Shown: in pieces, positions 53,038-62,219 of the stretch
How positions within the stretch are numbered: the first letter of the stretch is position 1
Layout: each line of letters starts with the position of its first letter
Program-made: the position numbers and the translations under genes
Notes under the pieces: generated by a model
What the model was told of the DNA's origin: nothing
Seen by the model: the letters and a program-made list of their open reading frames with translations, nothing else
Database searches by the model: none
Origin: Acidobacteriota bacterium
GTDB taxonomy: Bacteria > Acidobacteriota > Terriglobia > Acidiferrales > UBA7541
NCBI GenBank assembly: GCA_027307115.1
Contig: DAHUXN010000046.1
Coordinates: 1-64,000, forward strand
DNA: 64,000 nt
Direction of reading: 5' to 3'

Positions 53038-53526
53038 ATGAAGACTGTCTACCTGTCGCTGGGATCGAATGTCGGCGACCGCGGTGAGCATCTCGCGTTG
53101 GCCATTGCGGCTCTGGTGGCGCATGGCATCCGTGTGACGCGCCGGTCATCGATTTATTTGACTGAGCCGGTGGATTTCGCGGCGCAGAATTGGTTTTTGA
53201 ATTGCGCGGTGGAGACGGAAACGGATTTGATGCCGCGCCAGCTTTTGCGCGTGATTCGCCAAATCGAAAATGAAATCGGGCGGCGGCGTTTGGTGCGCGG
53301 AGGCCCGCGAGTGATTGATCTGGATATTTTACTGTGCGGCTCCAGCATCATCCGCACGCAGGAATTCGAAGTTCCTCATCCGCGCATGGCTGAGCGACGA
53401 TTTGTTTTGGTCCCGCTGGCGGAAATAGCGCCCACGGCCCGCCATCCCGTCGAGAACAAGACCGTTGCGGAGCTTCTTGCGATCACCGAGGATCGCAGCG
53501 CGGTCCGCATCTGGAAACCCGAGTGA
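53038..53526 (+). CDS. folK: 2-amino-4-hydroxy-6-hydroxymethyldihydropteridine pyrophosphokinase
   Basis: Transfers pyrophosphate to the pterin in folate synthesis. The 162-residue protein has VYLSLGSNVGDRGEHL at the start, LTEPVDFAAQNWFLNCAVETET, RLVRGGPRVIDLDILLCG (the HPPK signature with both metal-binding Asp residues) and VPHPRMAERRFVLVPLAEIAP. Start taken at 53038, where the family begins. No folP or folB is nearby. Confidence 0.96.
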   Translation: MKTVYLSLGSNVGDRGEHLALAIAALVAHGIRVTRRSSIYLTEPVDFAAQNWFLNCAVETETDLMPRQLLRVIRQIENEIGRRRLVRGGPRVIDLDILLCGSSIIRTQEFEVPHPRMAERRFVLVPLAEIAPTARHPVENKTVAELLAITEDRSAVRIWKPE

Positions 53527-53561
53527 TTAGCAACAAGTTGAAGACACGACCAAAACAGATC

Positions 53562-53745
53562 CCTGCCTGCGGCAGACAGGTCGCACCGCTGTTCGCCCAA
53601 AGGACAGCGACCGGGTTCCCTTCATATCTCAGGGCAGGCGATGACAACGAAACATTAAACGAAAAGCGAAAAATCCCACCCTTCGCAAACTTCGCTCCCT
53701 TCCTTCGTCAGGGTAAACAGGATGGGTTACCCGCAAAATCGAAAG
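53562..53745. repeat. Repeat cluster: family D then family B with a loop hairpin
   Basis: CCTGCCTGCGGCAGACAGG (53562-53580) and CGCTGT/ACAGCG (53587-53609) are followed by a family B unit (53661-53745: AAATCCCACCCTTCGCAAA ... GGATGGGTTACCCGCAAAA). Between its arms sits the hairpin CCCT-TCCTTCGTC-AGGG (53697-53713), the counterpart of the one at 15444-15460. Confidence 0.78.
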
Positions 53746-53785
53746 CCGAAAAGCGAAAATGGCGAGCGGCTTCCTCAACAGACCG

Positions 53786-54397
53786 CTATAGCATCTCGCG
53801 TTTTTTTTCTTCTTCTTTGTGTTTTTTGCGCTCTTCTTCTTCCTGCTTTTCGTAATCGGCGATTTCTTCCTCGGTCATCATGTAGTCCTCGCGCGAAGCG
53901 AACATCTTTCCGTTGCGACGGTCGCGGCCGGCGCGGTCTTTCTGCCGGCGTTCCTTGTTCGCCGATAGCACACTGACGTCGCGGATCGCCCGCGGAATGG
54001 CCCCTACATCCAGGAGCAAGTCGCTGATTTTCTCGAGGAAATCGTTCAAGTTGAGCGGCTTCATGGCGTAGGGCAGGCGCTCCTTATCGAGAACGGGGCG
54101 CGCCCATCGCGCGGCCAGCAGCGGCACCAGAAAGAGCACGCGCAACCCTTTGTGGACCGTCTCCGGATCGACCTCCACTTGTGAAAGTTCTTTCAAGGTG
54201 GTGAAAAGCGGGCCGGTGATATCGGCGAGGGCGATATTGACAATCACCAGAGTCCAATGTCCGCGCGCGAGTTCACGCATGGCCTCGCTGGCAAATGGAA
54301 CCACGCAGACGCGCCAGCCCTCGGAGTCAAACACCTGCTGCAGGGCATGCTGGCTCACTGCGTCGTCATCGACAATTAGGATGTGGATGTCGCTCAA
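53786..54397 (-). CDS. Degenerate response-regulator receiver protein
   Basis: A 203-residue protein. The N-terminal 125 residues have a receiver fold: HILIVDDDAVSQHALQQVF with the acidic cluster, LVIVNIALADITG where the phosphorylated Asp should stand but an Asn (about residue 55) is found, and PYAMKPLNLNDFLEKI with the conserved Lys-Pro. The C-terminal 70 residues are strongly charged and probably helical (EEEIADYEKQEEEERKKHKE), with no output domain. I infer a pseudo-receiver that works without phosphorylation. It is transcribed away from the radical SAM gene. Confidence 0.82.
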   Translation of the reverse strand: MSDIHILIVDDDAVSQHALQQVFDSEGWRVCVVPFASEAMRELARGHWTLVIVNIALADITGPLFTTLKELSQVEVDPETVHKGLRVLFLVPLLAARWARPVLDKERLPYAMKPLNLNDFLEKISDLLLDVGAIPRAIRDVSVLSANKERRQKDRAGRDRRNGKMFASREDYMMTEEEIADYEKQEEEERKKHKEEEKKREML

Positions 54398-54500
54398 AGG
54401 GGCTTCCCAATAAAGTATAGGGCTTGGGCGAGAACGCCGACGGCGGCAGCGTTGTGGGGTTTCCAGAGGCGAGGGCTGTACGGGAGGCCAGCCATAATAG

Positions 54501-54556
54501 GCGAATAAATAGCGAATATTTTTCTATTGACAAAGCGAAATAAAAGCGAATATAGT
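54501..54556 (+). promoter_or_regulatory. Sigma-70-type promoter with duplicated operator-like motif
   Basis: TTGACA at 54527-54532 and TATAGT at 54551-54556 are separated by 18 bases and lead to the radical SAM gene at 54591. An 18-base motif made of two GCGAA(A)TA units 11 bases apart occurs twice: GCGAATAAATAGCGAATA (54501-54518) and GCGAAATAAAAGCGAATA (54535-54552). The second lies in the spacer and touches the -10 box, as for a repressor site. Confidence 0.7.
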
Positions 54557-54590
54557 CGAACCCACGACCTCAGCGAGGTGTTCGTTACCG

Positions 54591-55805
54591 ATGGCTACTT
54601 TTTCCACGCTTCGAGCCGCTCCGGCGCTGCCAAAGCCCCGTTTGCGCCGCTTGAATGCGACCAGCCCCACCCTTTTCCCCGCCGCCCCCAACGGCATTGG
54701 TGAGGCTCACGGCGCTTCTTCGCCCCCTCCGGACGCCAACCGGAGTTTGAAGCCCGTAGAGAATCTGGTCGGTATCGCACGCCTCGCCGCTTCCTCTTCC
54801 TTGGCGGAAGCGAAGCGCGGCACGGAATACTTTCTTCTGCCCGTTCGTTCGATTCTCAATCGTTGCAATTCGCCTCGCGTTCCTTTTGCCTGGACGGTGA
54901 ACCCGTACCGCGGCTGCGAATTCGGCTGCCACTATTGCTATGCGCGCTATACGCACGAATATATGGAACTCGACGGTGGCGATTTCGAGCGGAAGATTTA
55001 CGTCAAAGAGAATGCCAGCGCCCTTGTTGGACGCGACCTCGAAAACGAGAAAGTCTGGGGAGAGCACATCGCCATCGGCACAGCGACCGATCCTTATCAG
55101 CCGGCGGAGGGCGAATTCAAGGCCACGCGCGCCATCCTGGAACAAATGGCCAAGCGCGAGGGCCTGCAGCTTTCCATCACGACAAAGTCGAACCGGGTGG
55201 TGCGGGACATTGAACTGCTGAAGAAAATCTCCGAGCGTTCCGCGTTGACCGTCAATCTTTCTGTCACCACCGTCTCTGCACGCCTCGCGCGTCTGCTGGA
55301 ACCTCGCGCGCCGCGTCCAGACCTGAGGCTCGACGCAGTGCGCCGTTTGCGCGACGCGGGGATTTCCGCCGGCGTATTGGCGATGCCGATTGTGCCGGGA
55401 ATCACCGATGGCGAGGATGCTCTCGACGCTGTGGCAAAGGCCGCGCGGGATGCCGGCGCGCAATGGCTCGCCGGACGCGTTCTGTTTCTGATGCCGGCGG
55501 CTCTGAAGCAATTCATACCATTCGTCGAAGCGAAATTCCCGAAGCTGGCGAGGCAGTATCGCGAGTGGTACGTCAAGCACGGCAACGCACCGGAAAGTTA
55601 TCGCAGAGAAATGTCGGAACGCGTGGAGCGTTTGCGAAAAAAATACGGCTTCGATGTGCGGCCTGATCGCTCGGGAGATAATTCCTGGCACTCGCCGCAA
55701 ATGGCGCTGGCGCTCGGCACGCAAACGCCGCCATGCACGGCTCCGCCCCGGATGTTTGCAGCTTCTACCTTGGCGGCTTCAGCGGTTCAGCTCAAGGCAG
55801 GATAA
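54591..55805 (+). CDS. Radical SAM protein of the SPL-like/Rv2578c group
   Basis: A 404-residue radical SAM enzyme. The cluster motif is YRGCEFGCHYCYARYTHEYM (CxxxCxxC) at about residue 105, followed by GTATDPYQPAEGEFKATRAIL, SITTKSNRVVRDIELL and VNLSVTTVSARLARLLEPRAP. The barrel ends near MPIVPGITDGEDALDAVA. Members of this group (related in sequence to spore photoproduct lyase) have no settled substrate. The first 70 residues are Ala/Pro-rich and low-complexity. The gene has its own good promoter, and its last 14 bases overlap the convergent gene behind it. Confidence 0.93.
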   Translation: MATFSTLRAAPALPKPRLRRLNATSPTLFPAAPNGIGEAHGASSPPPDANRSLKPVENLVGIARLAASSSLAEAKRGTEYFLLPVRSILNRCNSPRVPFAWTVNPYRGCEFGCHYCYARYTHEYMELDGGDFERKIYVKENASALVGRDLENEKVWGEHIAIGTATDPYQPAEGEFKATRAILEQMAKREGLQLSITTKSNRVVRDIELLKKISERSALTVNLSVTTVSARLARLLEPRAPRPDLRLDAVRRLRDAGISAGVLAMPIVPGITDGEDALDAVAKAARDAGAQWLAGRVLFLMPAALKQFIPFVEAKFPKLARQYREWYVKHGNAPESYRREMSERVERLRKKYGFDVRPDRSGDNSWHSPQMALALGTQTPPCTAPPRMFAASTLAASAVQLKAG

Positions 55806-56493
55806 TTCGCGGGGCTGCGGATTCCGTTTTGGCGGACTGCGGGAATTGCGCGCGGAGAAAATCAAGGAAGGCGCGCGAGCGTGAGCGGCCATTTGTCTCT
55901 CTTGTGCCAATACGCAGAAGAAAAACGAGCAGCCGGAAAATCTCCGAGTCTTTCAACTTGCTGAAGCCGGTATGCTGCGCTTCCTGCTGCTTGAGTTCCT
56001 GCAGATTTTGCGCGAGATGAACGTAGAGAGCGCGCGGCAGAGGCGCTTCCGGCGGCCGTTCGAAGTAAATCCCCGATTCGAGCGTGCGGTAAGTTTCCGC
56101 CAACGCCCTGACGGCGGCCAGGATTTCCGGATCGCGAGTGGCCTGATTTTCCTGCGCGAAATTCAAAATCGTCAGACCGATTCCCGAGAGCGCCTGGCCA
56201 TTACGGCGAATAATGTCCACCGGAAATTGCAAATCCGGAAACGGGAAATCCTGCGCGCCCAGCGGCTCGCGATGAGCGATTTCGTAGCGCCGCGCCGCAA
56301 TCAGGTGAGGGCAATCCGAGGGGCAGTCGATGGTCACTTCGCGATACGTGCCGCAGCAGATGGCGCAGATGTTTTCGCCCTTCGCGGGGCAGAATCGTTT
56401 GGGCTTGCGCTTTTCGCAGATCGGACAGCTCACAGCGTCTCCGTCAATCAGATCCGAATCATCGAGGGTAAAGGATTGGACTTGCCGGGGCAA
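55792..56493 (-). CDS. Cys-rich probable zinc-binding protein of unknown function
   Basis: A 233-residue protein whose residues 23-64 hold ten Cys and a His: SCPICEKRKPKRFCPAKG, ENICAICCGTYREVT, IDCPSDCPHL. The spacing suggests two interleaved zinc sites. The remainder is helical with LPRALYVHLAQNLQELKQQE and a C-terminal FLLRIGTRETNGRSRSR. I have no family name with certainty. Its 3' end overlaps that of the radical SAM gene by 14 bases, so the transcripts are antisense there. Confidence 0.8.
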   Translation of the reverse strand: MPRQVQSFTLDDSDLIDGDAVSCPICEKRKPKRFCPAKGENICAICCGTYREVTIDCPSDCPHLIAARRYEIAHREPLGAQDFPFPDLQFPVDIIRRNGQALSGIGLTILNFAQENQATRDPEILAAVRALAETYRTLESGIYFERPPEAPLPRALYVHLAQNLQELKQQEAQHTGFSKLKDSEIFRLLVFLLRIGTRETNGRSRSRAFLDFLRAQFPQSAKTESAAPRIILP

Positions 56494-56572
56494 GCTAGCG
56501 CGGCTGTGGATACGCAGAAAATTATTTCATCGCGTAGAAATTGCTAAAAGCAAAGATGAACGGCGGATTACG

Positions 56573-57241
56573 TCACGACGTCGCGCCGCGTTGACGCAGC
56601 AAAGCGGCAGCGTCGGTTTGACCCTTTGCCTCCGCCATCGAGAGCGGCGTCTGGCCATCATCGGTGCGCGCACTCGAATCCGCTCCGTGGTCCAAAAGCA
56701 GCTTGGCGATTTCGAGCTTGCCGCCAGTGGCGGCTTCGTGAAGGGCGGAATATCCGGCTCCATATCGATGCGCCGCGTTTGCGCCGTGGGACAGGAGCAA
56801 GCGAACAATTTCCGCGTCACCGCGCGCCACGGCGCCCGTCAGCGGCGTGTAACCCGTGGGATTTTTTGCGACGGCGTTCACGTCGGCGCCATTCGCGAGG
56901 AGCCACTGCGCGACTTCTTGTTGGCCAAAAAATGAGGCCAAGGCGAGGGGCGTAAACCCATCAGCGGAATATGAATTGATTGCAGCGGGATTTTGCGCGG
57001 CCAGGGCGGCTACGTTCTCGGACTTCCCCGACGCGGCCGCTTCATGAATGTCCAACTGTGCGCCGCGCTCGAGCAGCAGGTCGCAAACGTCGATCCTGCC
57101 GTGATAGATGGCCATCAGCACCGCAGAGGCGCCCGATTCCGCGCGCGCATTCGCCAATCTGGGATCGATCACCAGCATCTGCTTTACGCGAGGAGCGTCT
57201 CCGGCCTTCACGGCGTCCAGAAACTTCTGCGCGCCAAGCAT
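56573..57241 (-). CDS. Ankyrin-repeat protein
   Basis: A 222-residue protein made of about six ankyrin repeats: VLMAIYHGRIDVCDLLLERGA, TPLALASFFGQQEVAQWLLANGADVN, TPLTGAVARGDAEIVRLLLSHGAN, SALHEAATGGKLEIAKLLLDHGAD and TPLSMAEAKGQTDAAALLRQRGA. No signal peptide or other domain, so a cytoplasmic binding protein is likely. Partner unknown. It stands between the Cys-rich gene and the aldolase gene on the same strand. Confidence 0.95.
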   Translation of the reverse strand: MLGAQKFLDAVKAGDAPRVKQMLVIDPRLANARAESGASAVLMAIYHGRIDVCDLLLERGAQLDIHEAAASGKSENVAALAAQNPAAINSYSADGFTPLALASFFGQQEVAQWLLANGADVNAVAKNPTGYTPLTGAVARGDAEIVRLLLSHGANAAHRYGAGYSALHEAATGGKLEIAKLLLDHGADSSARTDDGQTPLSMAEAKGQTDAAALLRQRGATS

Positions 57242-57301
57242 TCGTTTTCTCCGTCAGCAAATCAAAACAAGCTAATAGGGACTAGACAGACATGCGCAGC
57301 G

Positions 57302-58105
57302 CTAACGCCGCGCGCGATCGTTTCGAACAGCTTCTTCGACGAGGGCTTCGAGGTCGCGCCGGTTGAGGGTGACGCGATCGGGGTCAGCGGAGTCCGCCGT
57401 AACCGGGCAGATTGCGCTGGCGCCCGCCGCCGTTTCCAGGCCGTAACGCGCGCGCGCCGCCAGAAGTTTTTCCACGTCTTCGCGGGAAAGCAAAACCTGC
57501 TTATGCAGAAGCTCGGTCACCAAAGCGACGCGGGCGAAATGTTCGACCGTTTCCATGCGATAGAAAGCTGTCAGCAGATCAGGCCCGTACGTCACCACGC
57601 CGTGGTTGGCCATGAGAATCGCATCGTGCGATTGCACGTAGGGCTCGATGGAGTCGGTGAGTTCAGGCGTGCCGGGGGTGCCATACTGCGCCAAAGGGAC
57701 GCTGCCGAGGGCCATGACAGCTTCGCTGAGCAGAGCCTTGTTGAGCGCCAACCCCGCAGAGGCGTATCCGGTCGCCGTGATGGGATGTGCGTGGCAGACG
57801 GCATTCACGTCCGGGCGCAGCCGGTAAATCAGCAGGTGCATCGCCAATTCCGAGGAAGGATTCCGGCGCCCGGAGATTTTGTTTCCTGTGCCATCGGTGA
57901 TGACGAGCTCGTCGGGCGACATCATGCCTTTGGAGACGCCTGTCGGCGAGGTGAGGATGCGGTTGGAACCCAGGCGGAGAGAAATATTGCCGTCCGTGGC
58001 GGCTATGAAGTTGCGTTCGTGAAACCAGCGCCCGACCGCGCAAATGTCGCGGCGGTGCTCCTCTTCGCTCTTTAACGCCCCATGCGAGATGGATTCGGAA
58101 AGCAT
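57302..58105 (-). CDS. Class II aldolase/adducin-family protein (FucA-like)
   Basis: Zinc-dependent aldolase of 267 residues, related to L-fuculose-phosphate and L-ribulose-phosphate enzymes. NFIAATDGNISLRLGSNRILTSPTGVSKG is the family's phosphate/substrate-binding start, SSELAMHLLIYRLRPDVNAVCHAHP carries the catalytic Glu and the first two zinc His, and MANHGVVTYGPDLLTAF has the third His. The sugar substrate cannot be fixed; no kinase or isomerase of a sugar pathway is nearby. Confidence 0.92.
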   Translation of the reverse strand: MLSESISHGALKSEEEHRRDICAVGRWFHERNFIAATDGNISLRLGSNRILTSPTGVSKGMMSPDELVITDGTGNKISGRRNPSSELAMHLLIYRLRPDVNAVCHAHPITATGYASAGLALNKALLSEAVMALGSVPLAQYGTPGTPELTDSIEPYVQSHDAILMANHGVVTYGPDLLTAFYRMETVEHFARVALVTELLHKQVLLSREDVEKLLAARARYGLETAAGASAICPVTADSADPDRVTLNRRDLEALVEEAVRNDRARR

Positions 58106-58204
58106 GTTCGATCCCTCGGTTGCCGCGTTGCCCGCAGCGGAAGCCTCCTACGAGGCGAGGGTATTCTATCTCGCGTGTCCAGTTTTTAACGATATTTTTA
58201 CGGA

Positions 58205-59473
58205 TTAAGCGTAGATTCCCCGGTGTTTCAGGGCAATCGCTACGCGGTCAATCGCCAGCATGTAGGCGGCGATGCGATTATTGACGCCGTGCTTTTCAGC
58301 GTAGCGCACGACATCGTCGAAGCTGCGATCCATCACGTCCTGCAGGCGCTCGTTCACTTCGCGCTCGCGCCAGAAGAACCCCTGGCGGTCCTGCACCCAT
58401 TCGAAATAGCTGACGGTGACGCCGCCTGCATTCCCAAGGATGTCGGGAATAATAAATACGCCCTTCTTGCCGAGAACCTCATCGGCCGGAGCAGTAGTAG
58501 GCCCATTCGCACCTTCGCAGAGGATTTTTGTCTGCACACGGCTGACATTTTGGCTGGTAATTTGATTCTCAATGGCCGCGGGAATCAGGATGTCGCACGG
58601 TTGAAACAAAATGTCCTGCGCGGAGATTTTCTGTCCACCGCCGGGGAAATCCGGCAGAGCTTTATGCTGGTTATAAACCCAGTCAATCACCTTCGGAACA
58701 TCGAAGCCTTTTTCGTTGAACAGGCCGCCATGCACGTCGGCGAGCCCGATGATTTTGTATCCGGCCTCATGCATCAGCCTTGCGCCCATTGAGCCGACGT
58801 TGCCGAATCCCTGAATGACAACGCGGCAATCTTGTTTCTTCATGCCGAGCTTCGTGATGGCCTTGTCGCAGACCATCATGACGCCGCGGCCGGTTGCCTC
58901 GGGACGTCCGAGTGAGCCGCCCAACTCGAGCGGCTTGCCGGTAACGACAGCCGTGACTGTGTGGCGCATATGCATCGAATAAGTGTCCATCACCCAAGCC
59001 ATCACTTGGGCGTTCGTGTTCACGTCGGGAGCAGGGACGTCGCGCTCCGGACCGATCCAGTCGGAAAGCTCCGCTGTGTAGCGGCGCGTCATGGCCTCCA
59101 GCTCGCGCTGCGACATTTTTTCAGGATCGCAGATGATCCCGCCCTTGGCACCGCCGAATGGAATGTCCACCACCGCGCATTTCCAAGTCATCCAGGATGC
59201 CAGCGCGCGCACTTCGTCAATTGTGACGTGGGGGGAATAGCGAATTCCGCCTTTGCCTGGACCGCGAACCAGGGAGTGCTGCACGCGATAGCCGGTGAAA
59301 ACTTCCAATCGCCCGTCGTCCATCTTCACGGGGATATAAACGGTGATTTCCTTATTGGGGTACTGCATGTAGCGGTAAAGGTCCTGCGGGAGGCCGAGGT
59401 GTTTCGCTGCTTCCTCAAACCGCGCTTCCGCCGCTTCGTAGGGATTCAGTTCGTGTTCCAGTGACAGTGCCAT
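58205..59473 (-). CDS. gdhA: Glutamate (Glu/Leu/Phe/Val-type) dehydrogenase
   Basis: NAD(P)-dependent oxidative deamination of glutamate, or the reverse. The 422-residue enzyme shows [43 protein letters not shown] with the catalytic Lys, the nucleotide loop [20 protein letters not shown] and [12 protein letters not shown]. The length and sequence pattern fit hexameric small-subunit GDH. Cofactor preference is not clear from the loop. Monocistronic in appearance. Confidence 0.96.
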   Translation of the reverse strand: MALSLEHELNPYEAAEARFEEAAKHLGLPQDLYRYMQYPNKEITVYIPVKMDDGRLEVFTGYRVQHSLVRGPGKGGIRYSPHVTIDEVRALASWMTWKCAVVDIPFGGAKGGIICDPEKMSQRELEAMTRRYTAELSDWIGPERDVPAPDVNTNAQVMAWVMDTYSMHMRHTVTAVVTGKPLELGGSLGRPEATGRGVMMVCDKAITKLGMKKQDCRVVIQGFGNVGSMGARLMHEAGYKIIGLADVHGGLFNEKGFDVPKVIDWVYNQHKALPDFPGGGQKISAQDILFQPCDILIPAAIENQITSQNVSRVQTKILCEGANGPTTAPADEVLGKKGVFIIPDILGNAGGVTVSYFEWVQDRQGFFWREREVNERLQDVMDRSFDDVVRYAEKHGVNNRIAAYMLAIDRVAIALKHRGIYA

Positions 59474-59658
59474 GGCGACGCTCTCCTCGACGGAATGAAA
59501 TTTGGACGATAGCGCTGGCGGTTCCGTGCGGCGGATCTGCCAGGACAGCGTCGGCCAGTATACGTAGCCGCGGCCTCGGCACGCAAGACAACGACTGCGT
59601 GCTTGATGCGCATTTAGAAAACAGCGCGGAGGTTCGGGAACCCGCGGACTCTTGAGGA

Positions 59659-60690
59659 CTAGCCGTTACGACTGGCGAAATGCCGCAGCAGCAGGCGAGC
59701 GAGGCGTTTCTGGTCGTGACGTACTAAGCCGTCTTGCTGTAGCAAGTCTTCCGTTACGTACTTCAGCCCCATTCGGCGCAATTCATCGAGTGACGGATCA
59801 ACAGGTTCGGCGCCTTGCCCGCGATAGCGCCGCAACAATACCGGCGAGGAAGCGGGCGCGCGGTTCACCACCACCCAGTCGAACAGGCCGACACGAGTGT
59901 GGTCGTAAATCGCGCGGACATGATCGGCGACGGAGTAACCGTCCGTTTCGCCGGGTTGCGTCATCAGATTCGCAATGTAAACGCACTCGGCACGCGACCG
60001 CGCGATGGCATTCACAACGCCGGGAACCAGCAGGCTGGGAATGATGCTCGTATAGAGCGAGCCTGGACCGAGCAGGATTAAATCAGCTTCGCGGATGGCA
60101 TGCAGCACTTCGGGCAGGGGCCGCGCGCCAAACGGCACTAATCGCACGCGGTGGATCCGGCGACGGGAGCGCGAAATTTTCGTTTCGCCGGCGACCACGC
60201 AGCCATCTTCCAGTTCCGCCTCTAGAGTCACATTCGCATCGGTCGACGGAAAAATCCTTCCGCGCGCGGCCAACACTTTTCCGGAAAGCCTCACCGCTTC
60301 CGGAAAATCGCCGGTCACTTGCGTCAGCGCGGTCAAAAATAAATTTCCGAAGCTGTGTCCCGAGAGTCCGCGGCCGCGGCCGCTCGCGGCGGGAAAGCGG
60401 TACTGAAACAGGCGTCCGAGCAACGCCTCATCGGGCGACAGCGCCACCATGCAATTGCGAATATCTCCCGGCGGCAAAATGGAATATTCGCGACGCAAGC
60501 GGCCGGAGCTGCCCCCGTCATCTGTTACCGTGACCACCGCGGCAATGTCCGCAATCGGCCGATGCTCGCCGTTCTGGCTCGGAGTCGCAATGTGCGCTTT
60601 TAATCCGCGCAGCAACATCGAAAGACCTGTGCCTCCGCCAAGCGCGACAATGCGGATGCCTTTTGAACGGAAATGTGCGGACTTACTCAC
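59659..60690 (-). CDS. yvcK: YvcK-family (CofD-like) UDP-sugar-binding regulator
   Basis: Related to YvcK/MgfK, which binds UDP-N-acetylglucosamine and is needed for gluconeogenic growth and cell-wall control. The conserved parts are [68 protein letters not shown] and [21 protein letters not shown]. The frame is open from 60870, but its first 60 residues are Arg/Ser-rich and lie inside the upstream gene; a GTG at 60690 right before [14 protein letters not shown] is a better start, though no clear ribosome site is present. No whiA or rapZ neighbour, unlike in Firmicutes. Confidence 0.93.
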   Translation of the reverse strand: MSKSAHFRSKGIRIVALGGGTGLSMLLRGLKAHIATPSQNGEHRPIADIAAVVTVTDDGGSSGRLRREYSILPPGDIRNCMVALSPDEALLGRLFQYRFPAASGRGRGLSGHSFGNLFLTALTQVTGDFPEAVRLSGKVLAARGRIFPSTDANVTLEAELEDGCVVAGETKISRSRRRIHRVRLVPFGARPLPEVLHAIREADLILLGPGSLYTSIIPSLLVPGVVNAIARSRAECVYIANLMTQPGETDGYSVADHVRAIYDHTRVGLFDWVVVNRAPASSPVLLRRYRGQGAEPVDPSLDELRRMGLKYVTEDLLQQDGLVRHDQKRLARLLLRHFASRNG

Positions 60691-60701
60691 GGACGAGGGA
60701 A

Positions 60702-61346
60702 CTAACCGCTTGTGCCTTCGCGCTCCGGGTAGAGGAGTTCGGTAAATCGCGGATCCTCTTGCAGAAAAGCAAAATCTTCGTCGTTGCGTGCGCGATAGCG
60801 ATTCTCCGCGCGAAGCTGGATGGCGATTTTCAGATTCTGCATCGACGATTCCGCTTCGCCGGTCAGGCAATCGAGCGCCGCCATAGCGTAAACGATGTGG
60901 TCGGCCTTGGGCGCGGACTTGCGCGCGCGGTCGAGATGCACGCGAGCTTCATCCCAACGCCCCAAATTCATCATGGCAATGCCCTGATTGTAGTGGTCCT
61001 CAGCGGACTTTGCCGACGGTTCCGGAGCGCGCGAAACTCGCTGGTCGCAAATGCGCAGGTGAGTGCGCGCGCGATCGGCAAGCTCCTTATTGGGACCCTC
61101 CAGAACGCGTTCGAGCGCTTGTTTTGCCCGGCTAAATTTCTGCTGTTGGAATTGTTTTAAGCCTTCTTCGTAGGCTCTGAGTTGTTGCTGTGTGGCGTGA
61201 TCGTTGGGATCCTGAAAGATGCTGGCGTGCCTCTTGTCCTGTAATTCTTTATTTTTCAGAGACTTATGTCCGTTGCGGCTGCCCGACCGCGTGCTAGAGG
61301 ATGACCGGCTGCTGCGCTGTTTCGTCTTGCCTGTCGAGCGCGCCAT
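60702..61346 (-). CDS. TPR-like protein of unknown function
   Basis: A 214-residue protein with a Ser/Arg-rich N-terminal 35 residues (KTKQRSSRSSSSTRSGSRNG) and then TPR-like helices: AYEEGLKQFQQQKFSRAKQALERVL, AEDHYNQGIAMMNLGRWDEARVHLDRA and ADHIVYAMAALDCLTGEAE. No signal peptide. ATG 61346 is used; a frame opening 19 codons earlier is not preferred. It lies 11 bases upstream of the preferred YvcK start and should share its transcript. Role unknown. Confidence 0.85.
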   Translation of the reverse strand: MARSTGKTKQRSSRSSSSTRSGSRNGHKSLKNKELQDKRHASIFQDPNDHATQQQLRAYEEGLKQFQQQKFSRAKQALERVLEGPNKELADRARTHLRICDQRVSRAPEPSAKSAEDHYNQGIAMMNLGRWDEARVHLDRARKSAPKADHIVYAMAALDCLTGEAESSMQNLKIAIQLRAENRYRARNDEDFAFLQEDPRFTELLYPEREGTSG

Positions 61347-61621
61347 AATGGCCGTAGAATAGCAGCGACGCATTGCAACGTCAACTCGCCATATTTTGAC
61401 CACTTTTCCCTTTTCTGCAGTTTAACTCGCCAGTTTCACGTGAAACAGACGCCAAACAATGACGCCTTCGTGCGTTTCGCTTGCGCTCATCGTGCGAATT
61501 CCCGCCTTTTTTTGGCTGGATAGCCCTCATTGCCTGTTCCGAATCAATACGAAAGACGCAAGATGCCGTGCTTGACCTCCCTATGCTATAAGTAAACGGC
61601 GACAAAAATACTGAGGTACTC

Positions 61622-62209
61622 GTGCCGTTTATAAATTTTCCCGCTCGCGAGATCAACTGCAAGCTCGTTTACTACGGCCCCGGCCTTGGCGGCAAGACCG
61701 CCAATCTGCAGTGGATTTACGACCACACAGGCACAAATCAAAAAGGGAAAATGGTTTCGCTGGCGACGGAAACGGATCGCACGCTATTTTTCGATTTTCT
61801 TCCGCTCGATCTCGGCACCGTGCGCGGATTTCGCACGCGCTTCCATTTATATACCGTTCCCGGGCAGGTTTTTTACGAAGCGAGCAGACGGCTGATTTTA
61901 AAAGGCGCGGACGGCGTCGTGTTCGTTGCGGATTCGCAGGAAGAGCGCCTGGACGCGAATTTCGAAACGATTGATAACCTGAAAGAGCATCTGAAGGATC
62001 ACAACCTGAATTTCGACACGATTCCCTACGTGTTGCAGCTCAACAAACGCGATTTGCCCAACGCCATGCCCGTCGCGGAGTTAACCAAGCAACTGCAATT
62101 GAAAGGGGAACCGGTGCTCGAAGCAGTCGCGATTCAAGGGCAGGGAATTTTCGACACGCTGAAGGAAGTCGCCAAACTCGTCCTCTCCGAACTGAAGAAA
62201 AACTCCTGA
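61622..62209 (+). CDS. mglA: MglA-type small Ras-like GTPase
   Basis: Polarity/motility GTPase of the MglA group, 195 residues. INCKLVYYGPGLGGKTANLQ is the P-loop with the Gly-rich MglA signature, DFLPLDLGTVRGFRTRFHLYTVPGQVFYE covers switch regions including the TVPGQ that replaces DxxGQ in this group, and LQLNKRDLPNAM is the NKxD motif. The start is a GTG at 61622. No MglB (roadblock) gene is next to it, so its GAP must lie elsewhere. It has its own leader of 275 bases. Confidence 0.95.
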   Translation: MPFINFPAREINCKLVYYGPGLGGKTANLQWIYDHTGTNQKGKMVSLATETDRTLFFDFLPLDLGTVRGFRTRFHLYTVPGQVFYEASRRLILKGADGVVFVADSQEERLDANFETIDNLKEHLKDHNLNFDTIPYVLQLNKRDLPNAMPVAELTKQLQLKGEPVLEAVAIQGQGIFDTLKEVAKLVLSELKKNS

Positions 62210-62219
62210 AGAATTCGCT

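Noticed and set aside
54585-55724. 379-codon open frame antisense to the radical SAM gene
   Set aside because: The plus strand shows the CxxxCxxC motif and a matching promoter; the antisense translation is Arg/His-rich low-complexity sequence.
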